NCBI GenBank assembly: GCA_050179645.1
Contig: JBFXEX010000009.1
Span: 6,521 to 70,520, forward strand
DNA: 64,000 bases
Direction: 5' to 3'
Source of the DNA: VAZQ01 sp050179645
Lineage (GTDB): Bacteria; Pseudomonadota; Alphaproteobacteria; Rhizobiales; Xanthobacteraceae
Made by a program: the position numbers and the translations under genes
In this document: positions 18,552 through 26,488 of the stretch, piece by piece
Numbering within the stretch: position 1 is the first letter of the stretch
Layout: every line of letters starts with the position of its first letter
Notes under the pieces: generated by a model
What the model was told of the DNA's origin: nothing
What the model saw: the letters and a program-made list of their open reading frames with translations, nothing else
Databases searched by the model: none

Positions 18552-19088
18552 ATGAACCGCATTCTCGAAATCCCGCCGGAGAAACTCACGCCCGAGCAGT
18601 CCACGGTGTTCAACCAGCTGGTCGCCGGCCGCGGCCGCATCCTCGGCCCCTACAAGATCTGGATCCACAGCCCGACGGTGGCGAGCGGCATGGAACACAT
18701 CGGGACGTTTCTCAACAAGCGCTCGTCGTTGTCGAAGCGCGAGGTCGAGATCGGCATTTTGGTCATCGCCAATCATTGGGACGCCAATTACGTCCGCCAG
18801 GCCCACATCCGTGAGGGCAAGGCCGCCGGTCTCAGCCAGGAGACGATCGACGCGGTGCTCGCCGGCGGCGACCCGAAACTTGCCGACGATCACGAACGCG
18901 CGGTTTACGAGTTTGCCCGCGCGATGGCGTCGGGATCGAAGCTGACCGACTCGGAGTTTGCCGGGTTCGAAGCGGCGCTCGGACGGGCGGGCATCGCCGA
19001 GGTGCTGACGCTGCTGGGCTACTACACCTCGGTGGCGCTCGCCATGAAGGTGCATGACGTCCCGGTCCCGGCGCAGGCGCCGGCGTAG
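18552..19088 (+). CDS. Carboxymuconolactone decarboxylase (CMD/AhpD-fold) family protein
   Basis: The 178-residue all-alpha product belongs to the CMD family: RSSLSKREVEIGILVIANHWDANY, with the Trp-Asp-Ala-Asn-Tyr where AhpD-type members have Cys residues, then the HIREGKAAGLSQETIDAVLAGG block. The CxxC pair of AhpD is absent, so peroxidase activity is unlikely and a decarboxylase-like or unknown function is more probable. It is divergent from the Uma2 gene and stands alone. Confidence 0.85.
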   Translation: MNRILEIPPEKLTPEQSTVFNQLVAGRGRILGPYKIWIHSPTVASGMEHIGTFLNKRSSLSKREVEIGILVIANHWDANYVRQAHIREGKAAGLSQETIDAVLAGGDPKLADDHERAVYEFARAMASGSKLTDSEFAGFEAALGRAGIAEVLTLLGYYTSVALAMKVHDVPVPAQAPA

Positions 19089-19106
19089 GGAGTGTAAGCT
19101 CTGTCC

Positions 19107-19191
19107 CCGTTCGTCCCCGCGGAAGCGTGGACCCAGGACACATCATCCAGTGCTCGCGATTCTGGATCCCCGCTTCCGCGGGGACGAACGG
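19107..19191. repeat. Palindromic dispersed repeat (TCCCCGCGGAAGC/GCTTCCGCGGGGA)
   Basis: The arms CCGTTCGTCCCCGCGGAAGC and GCTTCCGCGGGGACGAACGG are perfect inverted copies at the outer part, with a 30-base central spacer. It sits between the CMD gene and the convergent small basic protein gene. A shorter relative is at 26380-26405. Confidence 0.8.
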
Positions 19192-19224
19192 AGAGAGCAT
19201 CGATCAAGGGAAAGGGAATCGGCG

Positions 19225-19509
19225 CTAGCTCTTGCGGCCGCTGCGCTCCTGCTGATCGAGCCACTGCGACAGTGTCGCGTCCGTGCGCTTCCCGGACTTC
19301 GCCGCGGCTTTCTTCTTCGGCGCGGCCTTGGGCGGCGGCGGCGGAGCGGCGGCGTCGCGCGCCAGGCGCAGCGCGCGCAATCGCTCGGTCTTGGCGCGCA
19401 CCGCCGCCATCTCGGCCTCGTACTCGCGCGCAGCCTGCTTGGCGTCCTCGGCCTGCTGCGCCTTGGCGGCACTGTGCGCCGACCCGCTCTTCTTCGACTG
19501 GTCCGCCAT
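19225..19509 (-). CDS. Small Ala/Lys/Pro-rich protein with coiled-coil N-terminus
   Basis: The 94-residue product starts MADQSKKSGSAHSAAKAQQ. Residues 10-55 form a long predicted helix rich in Ala, Glu, Gln and Arg, then come six consecutive prolines, an Ala/Lys stretch (KAAPKKKAAAKSGK) and a C-terminal WLDQQERSGRKS. It resembles small transcription- or nucleoid-associated basic proteins of alphaproteobacteria, but I cannot name a family. The helical and poly-proline layout with a strong stop and start supports a real gene. It lies 86 bases downstream of the BrnA-like gene on the same strand. Confidence 0.55.
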   Translation of the reverse strand: MADQSKKSGSAHSAAKAQQAEDAKQAAREYEAEMAAVRAKTERLRALRLARDAAAPPPPPKAAPKKKAAAKSGKRTDATLSQWLDQQERSGRKS

Positions 19510-19595
19510 GTCGTCTCCTGTTGGCCTGATGTCTCTAATCGGACGCGCGCGACCGGTCCGGCACGTCGGAATTCGGCCGACCGAGGCCCCCGCCG

Positions 19596-19820
19596 CTACA
19601 GGCCCGCGGCTTTCCGCAATGCGGCGTTGATCCGCTCCTGCCAGCCCGGCCCATCCGACTGAAAGCGATCCAGCACGTCGCGGTCGATGCGCAGCGACAC
19701 CAGCTCCCTGGCGCCGGGCACCGACGGCAGCTTGGGAAGCGGCGCCGCCGGCGGCTTGGTCGTCGCCTGCTTGAAGGCCGCTTCCGCCCGTTCGCGCGGG
19801 TCGCTGATCCGTCGTGTCAT
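19596..19820 (-). CDS. BrnA-like antitoxin without a visible BrnT toxin
   Basis: The 74-residue product ends in LVSLRIDRDVLDRFQSDGPGWQERINAALRKAAG, the ribbon-helix-helix pattern of BrnA antitoxins: a beta strand LVSLRID and helix DRDVLDRFQ, then GPGWQERINAALRKA. The N-terminus is a flexible, basic/Pro-rich segment. In BrnT/BrnA systems the toxin gene lies just upstream; here the upstream side (19821-19974) is empty and the downstream gene is unrelated. It is therefore an orphan, either a solitary regulator or the remnant of a lost system. Confidence 0.75.
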   Translation of the reverse strand: MTRRISDPRERAEAAFKQATTKPPAAPLPKLPSVPGARELVSLRIDRDVLDRFQSDGPGWQERINAALRKAAGL

Positions 19821-19974
19821 CTCGCTGTCCCTGGTCCACTCCTGGAGGCCGTGGCGTGCTTTAGCAGCAAGACTCCGTCAGGGCAAAGGCGCACAAGCCG
19901 CAGCCGGCAGGTCCGGCTTCCTTGTCTGTTGGACCGGGCCGGAATATTTTGTCTGCGCCTCCTGGAGTCCGCCG

Positions 19975-21114
19975 ATGAATGCGCCAGCCGATATCTCTGC
20001 GTCCGCGTTCGCGAATCTGCTCCCCGGCGATCCCGCGCCCTGGTTCCATCAGCGCTCCACCAGCAACCCGAATTACGCGTTCGATACCGCCGCAGGCCGC
20101 TATATCGTGATCTGCTTCTTGATGAGCGCGGGCGACGCCGCGGGCCGCGCCGCCCTCGATGCAGTGCAGGCCAATCGGCGCGCCTTCGACGATCAGCGGG
20201 CGTCGTTCTTCGGCGTCAGCATCGACCCGCGCGATGAGGCGGAGGCCCGGGTGCAGGGGAGCATGCCGGGCATCCGTTTCTTTTGGGATTTCGACGGATC
20301 GGTGAGCAAGCTTTACGGCGCCGTGCCGAAGGATGCGAAGCCGGGCGAGCAGACCGCCGCGCGACGGTTCTGGATGGTGCTCGACCCGGCCCTGCGGGTG
20401 ATGGCGACGTTCCCGTTCACGAACGATGGCCGCGCCGCGCTATTCGGCTATCTCGGACACCTGCCGCCGCCCGACTGCTTCGCCGGCTTCGAGGTCCAAG
20501 CGCCGGTGCTCATCCTGCCGCGGGTATTCGAGCCGGCGTTCTGCCAGCACCTGATCGACCGCTATGAGGCGAATGGCGGGGAAGAGTCGGGCTTCATGCG
20601 AGACGTCGATGGCAAGACGGTCACGATCCTTGATTCGAGGCACAAGCGGCGGCGCGACTACGTGATCGAGGATCTCGACCTCATCAAGCAGACGCAGTCG
20701 CGCATCCGGCGGCGCGTCAATCCGGAGATGCTGAAGGTTCATTCCTTCAATCCGACTCGCATGGAGCGGTACATCGTCTCGTGTTACGCCGCCGAGGACG
20801 GCGGACATTTCCGCGCCCACCGCGACAACACCACCAAGGGCACCGCTCATCGCCGGTTCGCGGTGTCGATCAACCTGAACGACGACTTCGACGGCGGCGA
20901 GTTGAGTTTTCCGGAATACGGGCCACGCCGGTTCAAGGCGCCCACCGGCTGCGCTGTCGTGTTCTCGGGAGCGCTCCTCCATGCGGTATCGCCGGTGACC
21001 CGGGGTCGGCGCTACGCCTTTCTACCCTTTGTCTACGACGAGGCCGCCGCCAAGATTCGCGAAGCCAACAACGCGTTCCTGGGCGTAGGCGTTGTTCCCT
21101 ATACGATGACCTGA
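19975..21114 (+). CDS. Peroxiredoxin-like/2OG-Fe(II) oxygenase fusion
   Basis: The 379-residue product has two domains. Residues about 10-165 have the AhpC/TSA peroxiredoxin outline (GDPAPWF, YIVICFLMSAG, ASFFGVSIDPRDE, FWDFDGSVSKLYGAVP), but where the peroxidatic Thr-x-x-Cys should lie only SAGDAAG is found, so peroxidase activity is unlikely. Residues about 175-360 form a prolyl-4-hydroxylase-type oxygenase with HFRAHRDN (His282, Asp284), LLHAVSPV (His336) and RGRRYAF (Arg345/346) in correct spacing for iron and 2-oxoglutarate. The second domain should be active. Substrate and role are unknown; the N-terminal domain may sense peroxide or bind a partner. Confidence 0.9.
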   Translation: MNAPADISASAFANLLPGDPAPWFHQRSTSNPNYAFDTAAGRYIVICFLMSAGDAAGRAALDAVQANRRAFDDQRASFFGVSIDPRDEAEARVQGSMPGIRFFWDFDGSVSKLYGAVPKDAKPGEQTAARRFWMVLDPALRVMATFPFTNDGRAALFGYLGHLPPPDCFAGFEVQAPVLILPRVFEPAFCQHLIDRYEANGGEESGFMRDVDGKTVTILDSRHKRRRDYVIEDLDLIKQTQSRIRRRVNPEMLKVHSFNPTRMERYIVSCYAAEDGGHFRAHRDNTTKGTAHRRFAVSINLNDDFDGGELSFPEYGPRRFKAPTGCAVVFSGALLHAVSPVTRGRRYAFLPFVYDEAAAKIREANNAFLGVGVVPYTMT

Positions 21115-21268
21115 TCCGCGCACCGGACGGCCAAACCGCTCGCCGGGTCAAGCTTCTGGGCGCGCCGGGCACCAAGTTCGGCCGGGACACGCGTCGGGGC
21201 AGCAATTTTGGCGCACGGATGCCCCCGTTCATCCGCCGTTCACCATGAAGGTGAGACACTGAGCGCAA

Positions 21269-21286
21269 CGTAACGCTGCCGTTACG
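21269..21286 (+). promoter_or_regulatory. Inverted repeat before a secreted-protein gene
   Basis: CGTAACG and CGTTACG are perfect inverted arms with a 4-base spacer CTGC. The element ends 20 bases before the start codon at 21307, so it may be a regulator binding site or a leader hairpin. Confidence 0.4.
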
Positions 21287-21306
21287 AATCGAGTGAGGTG
21301 AACGTC

Positions 21307-21609
21307 ATGCGGAATACCATGACCGCTCTCGCCGCTGCCGCAACGATCGCCGCGGCGACCGTGGCGATGCCGAGCGCTGCAGATGCCAGGGGGCGTAACT
21401 GGCTTGGTCCCGCCATCATCGGCGGCATTGCCGCCGGCATCTTCGTCGGAACCCAGATCGCGGAGCCTCGATATCCGGGGCCGGTCTATTTCCAATATTC
21501 GCAGCCGGGCCCGACCTACTACGAGGTCTACCCGCCGCAATATTACGCGCCGCCGTCGATCGACAATTGCTGGCGCTGGCGTCACGGCTACCGTCAACGC
21601 GTGTGTTGA
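21307..21609 (+). CDS. Small secreted Tyr/Pro-rich protein
   Basis: The 100-residue product has a signal peptide (MRNTMTALAAAATIAAA, cut near ADARG), then a Gly/Ala-rich hydrophobic stretch IIGGIAAGIFVG, and a Tyr/Pro-rich part with YPGPVYFQYSQPGPTYYEV and PPQYYAPPS. It ends in DNCWRWRHGYRQRVC, with two cysteines. This short arrangement of signal, glycine-zipper-like helix, Tyr/Pro repeats and terminal Cys is typical of small rhizobial envelope proteins. An in-frame GTG at 21298 is an alternative start. A clear terminator follows. A related gene lies downstream. Confidence 0.75.
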   Translation: MRNTMTALAAAATIAAATVAMPSAADARGRNWLGPAIIGGIAAGIFVGTQIAEPRYPGPVYFQYSQPGPTYYEVYPPQYYAPPSIDNCWRWRHGYRQRVC

Positions 21610-21636
21610 GTGCTTCGAGTTCCCTGTCCCCGCGTC

Positions 21637-21668
21637 AAGCCGGCATCCCGATTGGATGCCGGCTTTTC
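21637..21668 (+). terminator. Intrinsic terminator after the first secreted-protein gene
   Basis: A perfect 12-base stem (AAGCCGGCATCC 21637-21648, GGATGCCGGCTT 21654-21665) with a 5-base loop is followed by TTCTG. This is a strong Rho-independent terminator 28 bases after the stop at 21609. Confidence 0.85.
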
Positions 21669-21835
21669 TGTGTCATCGCCGGCGGGGGGCGGTACGAATG
21701 TCTCCAAATTTCCGACAAATTAACTGGGATTAATGTGTCCGGCTCATACGGGGGCCGTGACTGAATCGGGGCTATCGAAAAAATCGCTATCCCTCCCGCG
21801 TTGGCGCTGGCCGACGACACAAGGAGAATCGCCTA

Positions 21836-22168
21836 ATGAAGAAGACGCTTGCTTCAGTGCTCGCCGCGGCCACGATTGCCGTGGTGGTGGCTGGTACCGC
21901 CACCGATGCTTCCGCACAGTATCGCCGTGGCGGTGGCGCCGTGGCGGCCGGGATTGCCGCCGGCGTGGTCGGCGGCCTGATCGTCGGCAGCGCGATTGCG
22001 AATTCGCGGCCGGCCTACGTGGTTGCGCCCGCACCCGGCTACGTCGCCTATCCGGCCTATGCGGCCGCCCTGCCCGGCCCGAACTGCTATTGGACGCGCA
22101 TGCCGGTCTACGACCGCTGGGGCAACGTGAGGGGCTGGCGCGGCCGCCCGGTCGCGGTCTGCCAGTAA
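21836..22168 (+). CDS. Small secreted Gly/Ala/Tyr-rich protein related to the preceding one
   Basis: The 110-residue product repeats the plan of its neighbour: signal peptide (MKKTLASVLAAATIAVVVAG, cut near ASAQ), a glycine-zipper-like VAAGIAAGVVGGLIVGSAIA, a Pro/Ala/Tyr region (PAPGYVAYPAYAAALPG), then NCYWTRMPVYDRWGNVRGW and a terminal CQ. The two genes appear to be paralogues by layout (both have a Gly-zipper segment and an N-C-W or N-C-Y motif), although sequence similarity is modest. An AAGGAGAA ribosome site precedes the ATG. It is followed by a terminator. Function unknown, perhaps envelope structure. Confidence 0.75.
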   Translation: MKKTLASVLAAATIAVVVAGTATDASAQYRRGGGAVAAGIAAGVVGGLIVGSAIANSRPAYVVAPAPGYVAYPAYAAALPGPNCYWTRMPVYDRWGNVRGWRGRPVAVCQ

Positions 22169-22207
22169 GCTGCAGAATTTGACTCCGGCGAGATGCCGGA
22201 ACGACGG

Positions 22208-22236
22208 ACCCGGCGGGCATGCCCTGCCGGGTTTTT
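22208..22236 (+). terminator. Intrinsic terminator after the second secreted-protein gene
   Basis: ACCCGGC at 22208-22214 pairs with GCCGGGT at 22225-22231, with an internal GGGC/GCCC extension, and the stem is followed by TTTTT (22232-22236). It lies 39 bases after the stop at 22168. Confidence 0.8.
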
Positions 22237-22286
22237 GTTATGCGCGATGATCGTGCGCGCTGCCTGAATCAGGGGCTACGCGCCGC

Positions 22287-23549
22287 TCAGTTGGCGCTGC
22301 CGCCCTGCATGTGGCTGAGCACATTGCCGGTCGGCCAGCAATCGACTTTGAGGTTATTGGCCTTTTGATAGGCACCGAGCGCCGAGCGCGTCAGCATGCC
22401 GGCTTTGCCGTCGACCTTGTCCTTGTAGAGGCCAAGCTTGGCCAAGTTGCGCTGCATGGTCTCGACGTCGGCGGTGCGAAGTTGCTTGTCCTTGCTCCAG
22501 GACTTTTCGAACGGCCGCGAGTCGGTGATGCGATCGCTCAGATGTCCAACATACAGAACGTAGAGGTCGGAGAAGTTGTACTGCTTGATGACGAAGTAGT
22601 TCTTCGTCGTCAGGAACGAAGGGCCGTAAATGCCTTCCGGCTGCAGCAATGACGCCGGCTCCGCCAGTTCGGCCGCCGTCGGCTTGCGGCCGTAGGCCGG
22701 CGCGAATCCCTGCTTGAGCCATTCGCCGAGCGGCCGCGTGACTTCCGGCACGCCCATGGTGCAGTCGACCGACTTCGGCGCGCGCACTTCGTAGGCCCAG
22801 TGCATGCCGCGCTGCCAGCCCTTGTTGACGAGCTGCTGCGCCGCCGACGCGAGCGCGTCGGGCACCGAATGCCAGATGTCCTTCTTGCCGTCGCCGTCGA
22901 AGTCGACGGCATGCTTGTAGAACTCCGACGGCAGGAACTGGGTCAGTCCCATCGCGCCGCCCCACGAGGCGCGCATGTCGCCGATCTTCAGATGGCCCTC
23001 GTCGAGCATCTTGAGCGCGTAAAGCAGCTCCTGGGTGAACATCTCCTTGCGGCGGCCGTAGTAGCCCTGCGTCGCCAGCACCGTGATGGCGTTCTTGGGC
23101 AGCTTGTAGCCGCCGAACGCGGTCTCGCGGCCCCAGATCGCCAGCAGCACGTTGCCGGGCACGCCAAGCTTCTGCTCGATCGCCGCCAATGTGCGGCCGT
23201 GCTCGGCCGCCAGCTTCTTGGCCTGCGCGGCGAGCCGGGCGATGTTCGCCTCTTTGATGTAGTCGGCCGGGGTCTGCACGAACTCGGCCTGGCCGGGCGG
23301 CGGACGACCGGGGCGGCCCGGGACTTCGAGATCCGGCAGCGTCAGATCGGGCTCGACGCCGCGGATCGCCGAGTCGAATGTCTTGCGTGAAATGCCCATG
23401 GCCTGCGCCTGCGGCCACAGCGACTCGAGCCAGCGCTGGAACGCCGGCTCGGCGGCCGAGGCCGGTGCGCCCGACAACAAAGCGACACAAAGCGCACCCG
23501 CGCCGAGGGACGGGAGGAAGCGGCGAAACCAGGAGGTTATGAGTGCCAT
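22287..23549 (-). CDS. Lytic murein transglycosylase, MltB family with PG-binding domain
   Basis: The 420-residue product has a signal peptide (about residues 1-32, ending ASAAEP). The SLT/MltB-type catalytic domain holds AIWGRETAFGGYK with Glu142 as catalytic acid, then WGGAMGLTQFLPSEFYKHAVDFDGDGKKDIW and LYVGHLSDR. The last 60 residues form a peptidoglycan-binding-1 domain (LRTADVETMQRNLAKLGLYKDKVDGKAGMLT). It cleaves the glycan strands between MurNAc and GlcNAc in the periplasm. It stands alone, convergent with the upstream secreted genes. Length and motif order are typical. Confidence 0.95.
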   Translation of the reverse strand: MALITSWFRRFLPSLGAGALCVALLSGAPASAAEPAFQRWLESLWPQAQAMGISRKTFDSAIRGVEPDLTLPDLEVPGRPGRPPPGQAEFVQTPADYIKEANIARLAAQAKKLAAEHGRTLAAIEQKLGVPGNVLLAIWGRETAFGGYKLPKNAITVLATQGYYGRRKEMFTQELLYALKMLDEGHLKIGDMRASWGGAMGLTQFLPSEFYKHAVDFDGDGKKDIWHSVPDALASAAQQLVNKGWQRGMHWAYEVRAPKSVDCTMGVPEVTRPLGEWLKQGFAPAYGRKPTAAELAEPASLLQPEGIYGPSFLTTKNYFVIKQYNFSDLYVLYVGHLSDRITDSRPFEKSWSKDKQLRTADVETMQRNLAKLGLYKDKVDGKAGMLTRSALGAYQKANNLKVDCWPTGNVLSHMQGGSAN

Positions 23550-23755
23550 GCCGACTCTTTCGTGTGCCTGAGTGGTGACGAATACCGCGCGACTCGACTC
23601 GCGCCACGCTGGATCATTGATCTCTGCAACGCCACGATGGCGTCACAATGGCGCCTTGCGGGCTGGTAATCCTTGCATCTGCGGCGACTGAAGTGGGGAT
23701 TCGCCGAGGGGATCGCTATCGGCGAGACGTGTCACCGCACGCGGGGGGTGTCACC

Positions 23756-25078
23756 ATGCCTTTGAGCAGCAGCTTCACGGATGAAGGCGGCGGCTTTGCG
23801 TCGTTCCTGCATCAGGTTCAGAAGTCCTACGTGCCCGAACGCGATATCGACGGGCGAAAATTCGACAAGGCGATGAGCCGCCTGCGGGCCAGGCTCGAGG
23901 AGACGACGACCGCGAGGGCCGACCTCGCCGGCGACCTCGACCTGCGATGCCGCGCCGATGAGGACAACGTCGCTGCGGTGCTGACCGGCATCACCGCGAT
24001 CCGCTTCCTGTCGCTGCGCGCGCTGCAGGCGGTCGAGTACCGGCGCCAGTCGCTGTGGAATTTCTCGCACATTGTCTCGACGCTCTACGAGCTCGACACC
24101 TGGTCGCGCCGGATGTTCGACGCGGTCGACAGCCGGATCGCCGACACCGCGACTGACGGCGGCGTTGTCGCCAGCTACTTCCAGTCGTTCGGCGACGGCA
24201 CGCGCACCTTCCCGCTCGCCATCGAAGGCCATTGCCGCTACGTGATGGCGCGCCAGCTCAGCCGCATCAGCAACGAGATCGACCTCAAGGAGATCCGCCG
24301 CTTCGGCGACCATTTCCAGCGCGTCGCGCCGGCGCTGGTGTCGACCGCGGCCGATGCCGGCATGCGCGCCGCCATGCAGAAATACGTCACCGCCTTCCAG
24401 CTTTGCCGTTCGCCGGTCGGCATGAACTTCCTCGAGCTCGGCGTCGCCGCCGAGGAGATGAAGCTGTGGCTCGAACGGCACCGCGAACAGTTTACGCCAC
24501 AGGGCATAGCTCGCATCGAGCAGTTCCTCGACCGGCATGACGCCATGCTGCAGGGCTCGCGGACATGGCAGCGGCTGCAGGCGCTGGCCGCCCGGCCGGA
24601 AGCGACCTTCGAGCGCAGCGCCCAGCTGATCGTGCTGTGCAAGCCGATCTACAACGAGATCAGGAACCTGGGCTCGATCCAGTTCAGCGCCAATATCGAC
24701 ATGTATCTCGGTTTCCGGCTGCGCGCCGCCGAACGGCTGGTGCAGGCGTTTCCGCACGGGCCCGCGAACCTGCCGGCGCTGGTCACGGTGCTGCACGACT
24801 TCGCGTTCGCGATCCGCGACATCCTGCTTTTCATGGGCAAGACCGTGGTGCAGAGCCTCCAGGAGTCTCCAGACGCACCGCCTGCCGACGGCGAGCCGTC
24901 AAAAGGCGCGGTCGCGGCGACGGTGACGTTCTTCCGGCTGATCGAAGACGCCGCCCGCGAACTTGCCACCCGCGCGCCCGAGCATTTCGGCTGGCTCGAC
25001 CAGCTCTATGCCGAACTCGATGACCTCCCCGCGGAGGTCTCCGGCGAACTGCTCGCCTTCACGCCGCGCGCCCGATAG
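23756..25078 (+). CDS. Large helical cytoplasmic protein of unknown family
   Basis: The 440-residue product has no signal peptide, no evident transmembrane segment and no motif that I recognise. It is rich in Arg, Leu, Ala and Glu and is predicted almost entirely alpha-helical, with repeated amphipathic segments such as FDKAMSRLRARLEETTTAR and ERLVQAFPHG. A Pro/Asp-rich linker (PDAPPADGEPSKG) near residue 385 separates a C-terminal helical piece. The ATG at 23756 was chosen; an in-frame upstream ATG at 23648 is less likely. Codon usage matches neighbours, so it is a native gene. Neighbours give no clue. Confidence 0.65.
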   Translation: MPLSSSFTDEGGGFASFLHQVQKSYVPERDIDGRKFDKAMSRLRARLEETTTARADLAGDLDLRCRADEDNVAAVLTGITAIRFLSLRALQAVEYRRQSLWNFSHIVSTLYELDTWSRRMFDAVDSRIADTATDGGVVASYFQSFGDGTRTFPLAIEGHCRYVMARQLSRISNEIDLKEIRRFGDHFQRVAPALVSTAADAGMRAAMQKYVTAFQLCRSPVGMNFLELGVAAEEMKLWLERHREQFTPQGIARIEQFLDRHDAMLQGSRTWQRLQALAARPEATFERSAQLIVLCKPIYNEIRNLGSIQFSANIDMYLGFRLRAAERLVQAFPHGPANLPALVTVLHDFAFAIRDILLFMGKTVVQSLQESPDAPPADGEPSKGAVAATVTFFRLIEDAARELATRAPEHFGWLDQLYAELDDLPAEVSGELLAFTPRAR

Positions 25079-25338
25079 CCAGCGAAGGCTGCAGAGCGAG
25101 ACAAAGCTCCCATCACTCTCCTTGGCCCGGCCGCGCTCTTGCGCGCGCCCGGGCGAAAGTGCTCGTTGAGCAAGGTCGCTTGCTGCGCGAAAACGCGGCA
25201 GACGGGGTCTCACCATGCGCTCGTCCTATGCCTTGGCCGTGGGCGGTCGGCCCCGGCGTGCAGCAGGCCATCCATTGATCCTGAAAAAACGGCAAGGAAT
25301 TTGCTTCCGGTAGGGGGAACCCTACAAGGAGAATGCGA

Positions 25339-26313
25339 ATGAAGCGTGCTGCAGGATTGCTGTTATCTCTAGGAGTTGTATTTACCCCCGGCGTGCTGCG
25401 AGCGGAGGACGCTTGGCCGACCCGGCCCATTACCTTCGTCGTGCCGTATGGCGCCGGCGGCTACACCGACTTGGTCGGCCGACTCACAGCGCGCTATGTT
25501 GAAAAGGCTCTCGGCAAGCCCGTCGTGGTGGACAACCGTGCGGGCGCGGGCGGCATCGTCGGCGCCCAGGCGGTCGCGAATGCGGCTCCCGATGGCTACA
25601 CGTTCTGCGTCTGCAGCATCGGCGCCATTTCGGTCGCGCCGTTCGACCCCGCCAAGAAGGTGAACTACGATCCGCTGCGTGATCTTGCCCCCGTCGGCGT
25701 CGTCAGCTCGATTTCGCAGGTCGTCATCGTCAGGAAGGAACTGCCGCTCAAGTCGATGACGGAGCTTGTGTCCTATGCCAAGGCCAATCCCGGCAAGCTG
25801 AACTATGGCTCCAGCGGAGCGGGCGGCCTGACTCACTATTCGGTCGAGTTGTTCCAGGCCCGCACCGGCACCAAGATGGTGCATGTGCCGTTCAAGGGCG
25901 GAGCACCATCAACGACTGCGGTGATCGCGGGCCAGGTTGATTTTTCGTTTGCCAATATGACTGACGGCCTCCCGCAGGTTACGGCAGGGGCGGTGCACGG
26001 CCTCGCTGTCACCTCGAGCAAGCGAAGCCCTTATCTGCCTGACCTCCCGACCGTCGGGGAGGCCGCGGCACTCCCTAATTTCGTGGTCGAGACCTGGAAC
26101 GGCATCATGGCGCCGGCGAAGACGCCGCAACCGATTGTGCAGAAGCTGGCCGGCATCCTGATCAAGATGGCCGACGACCCGGAGGTGAAGGAGATCATGC
26201 GCAAGGCCGGCTCCGACACCGCCAAGACCACGCCCGAGGAGTTTCGCGCCCAAATCCAGCGGGAGATCACGCAGTGGACGCCGCTGATCAAGGAGATCGC
26301 GGCGCAGAAATAG
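25339..26313 (+). CDS. Bug/TctC-family periplasmic binding protein
   Basis: The 324-residue product is the third orphan Bug receptor in the window. A signal peptide ends near VLRAED; then RPITFVVPYGAGG, VDNRAGAGGIVGAQAV, PDGYTFCV, MVHVPFKGG and LPDLPTVGEAA follow. The AAGGAGA ribosome site (25326-25332) decides the start: the ATG at 25333 touches it, whereas 25339 lies 7 bases away. Transporter subunits TctA/TctB are absent. It is followed by a palindromic repeat and by a convergent amidohydrolase gene; a link to that substrate is possible but unproven. Confidence 0.92.
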   Translation: MKRAAGLLLSLGVVFTPGVLRAEDAWPTRPITFVVPYGAGGYTDLVGRLTARYVEKALGKPVVVDNRAGAGGIVGAQAVANAAPDGYTFCVCSIGAISVAPFDPAKKVNYDPLRDLAPVGVVSSISQVVIVRKELPLKSMTELVSYAKANPGKLNYGSSGAGGLTHYSVELFQARTGTKMVHVPFKGGAPSTTAVIAGQVDFSFANMTDGLPQVTAGAVHGLAVTSSKRSPYLPDLPTVGEAAALPNFVVETWNGIMAPAKTPQPIVQKLAGILIKMADDPEVKEIMRKAGSDTAKTTPEEFRAQIQREITQWTPLIKEIAAQK

Positions 26314-26379
26314 CCGCGGCGCGCCGAGACCCACCCCCTAAAGCGGGATTCGCTGACGTTCACCGCGCGCCCTCTTCCG

Positions 26380-26405
26380 TTGGTCCCCGCGCAAGCGGGG
26401 ACCAA
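26380..26405. repeat. Short perfect hairpin repeat
   Basis: TTGGTCCCCGC (26380-26390) and GCGGGGACCAA (26395-26405) form an 11-base perfect stem with a GCAA loop. Another GC-rich half, CCCGCTTTCGCGGGGA, lies at about 26440. No U-run follows, so it is a repeat rather than a clear terminator. Confidence 0.65.
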
Positions 26406-26488
26406 CGCGCGAAGCGCATGCAAGAAGGCCTGGATGCCCGCTTTCGCGGGGAAAAGAGCGCGCAATTTAAGCAGGATCAGAGTCGAGT

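Noticed and set aside
26380..26460. Rho-independent terminator after the Bug gene
   Set aside because: The perfect stem at 26380-26405 lacks a U-run and belongs to a dispersed repeat family.
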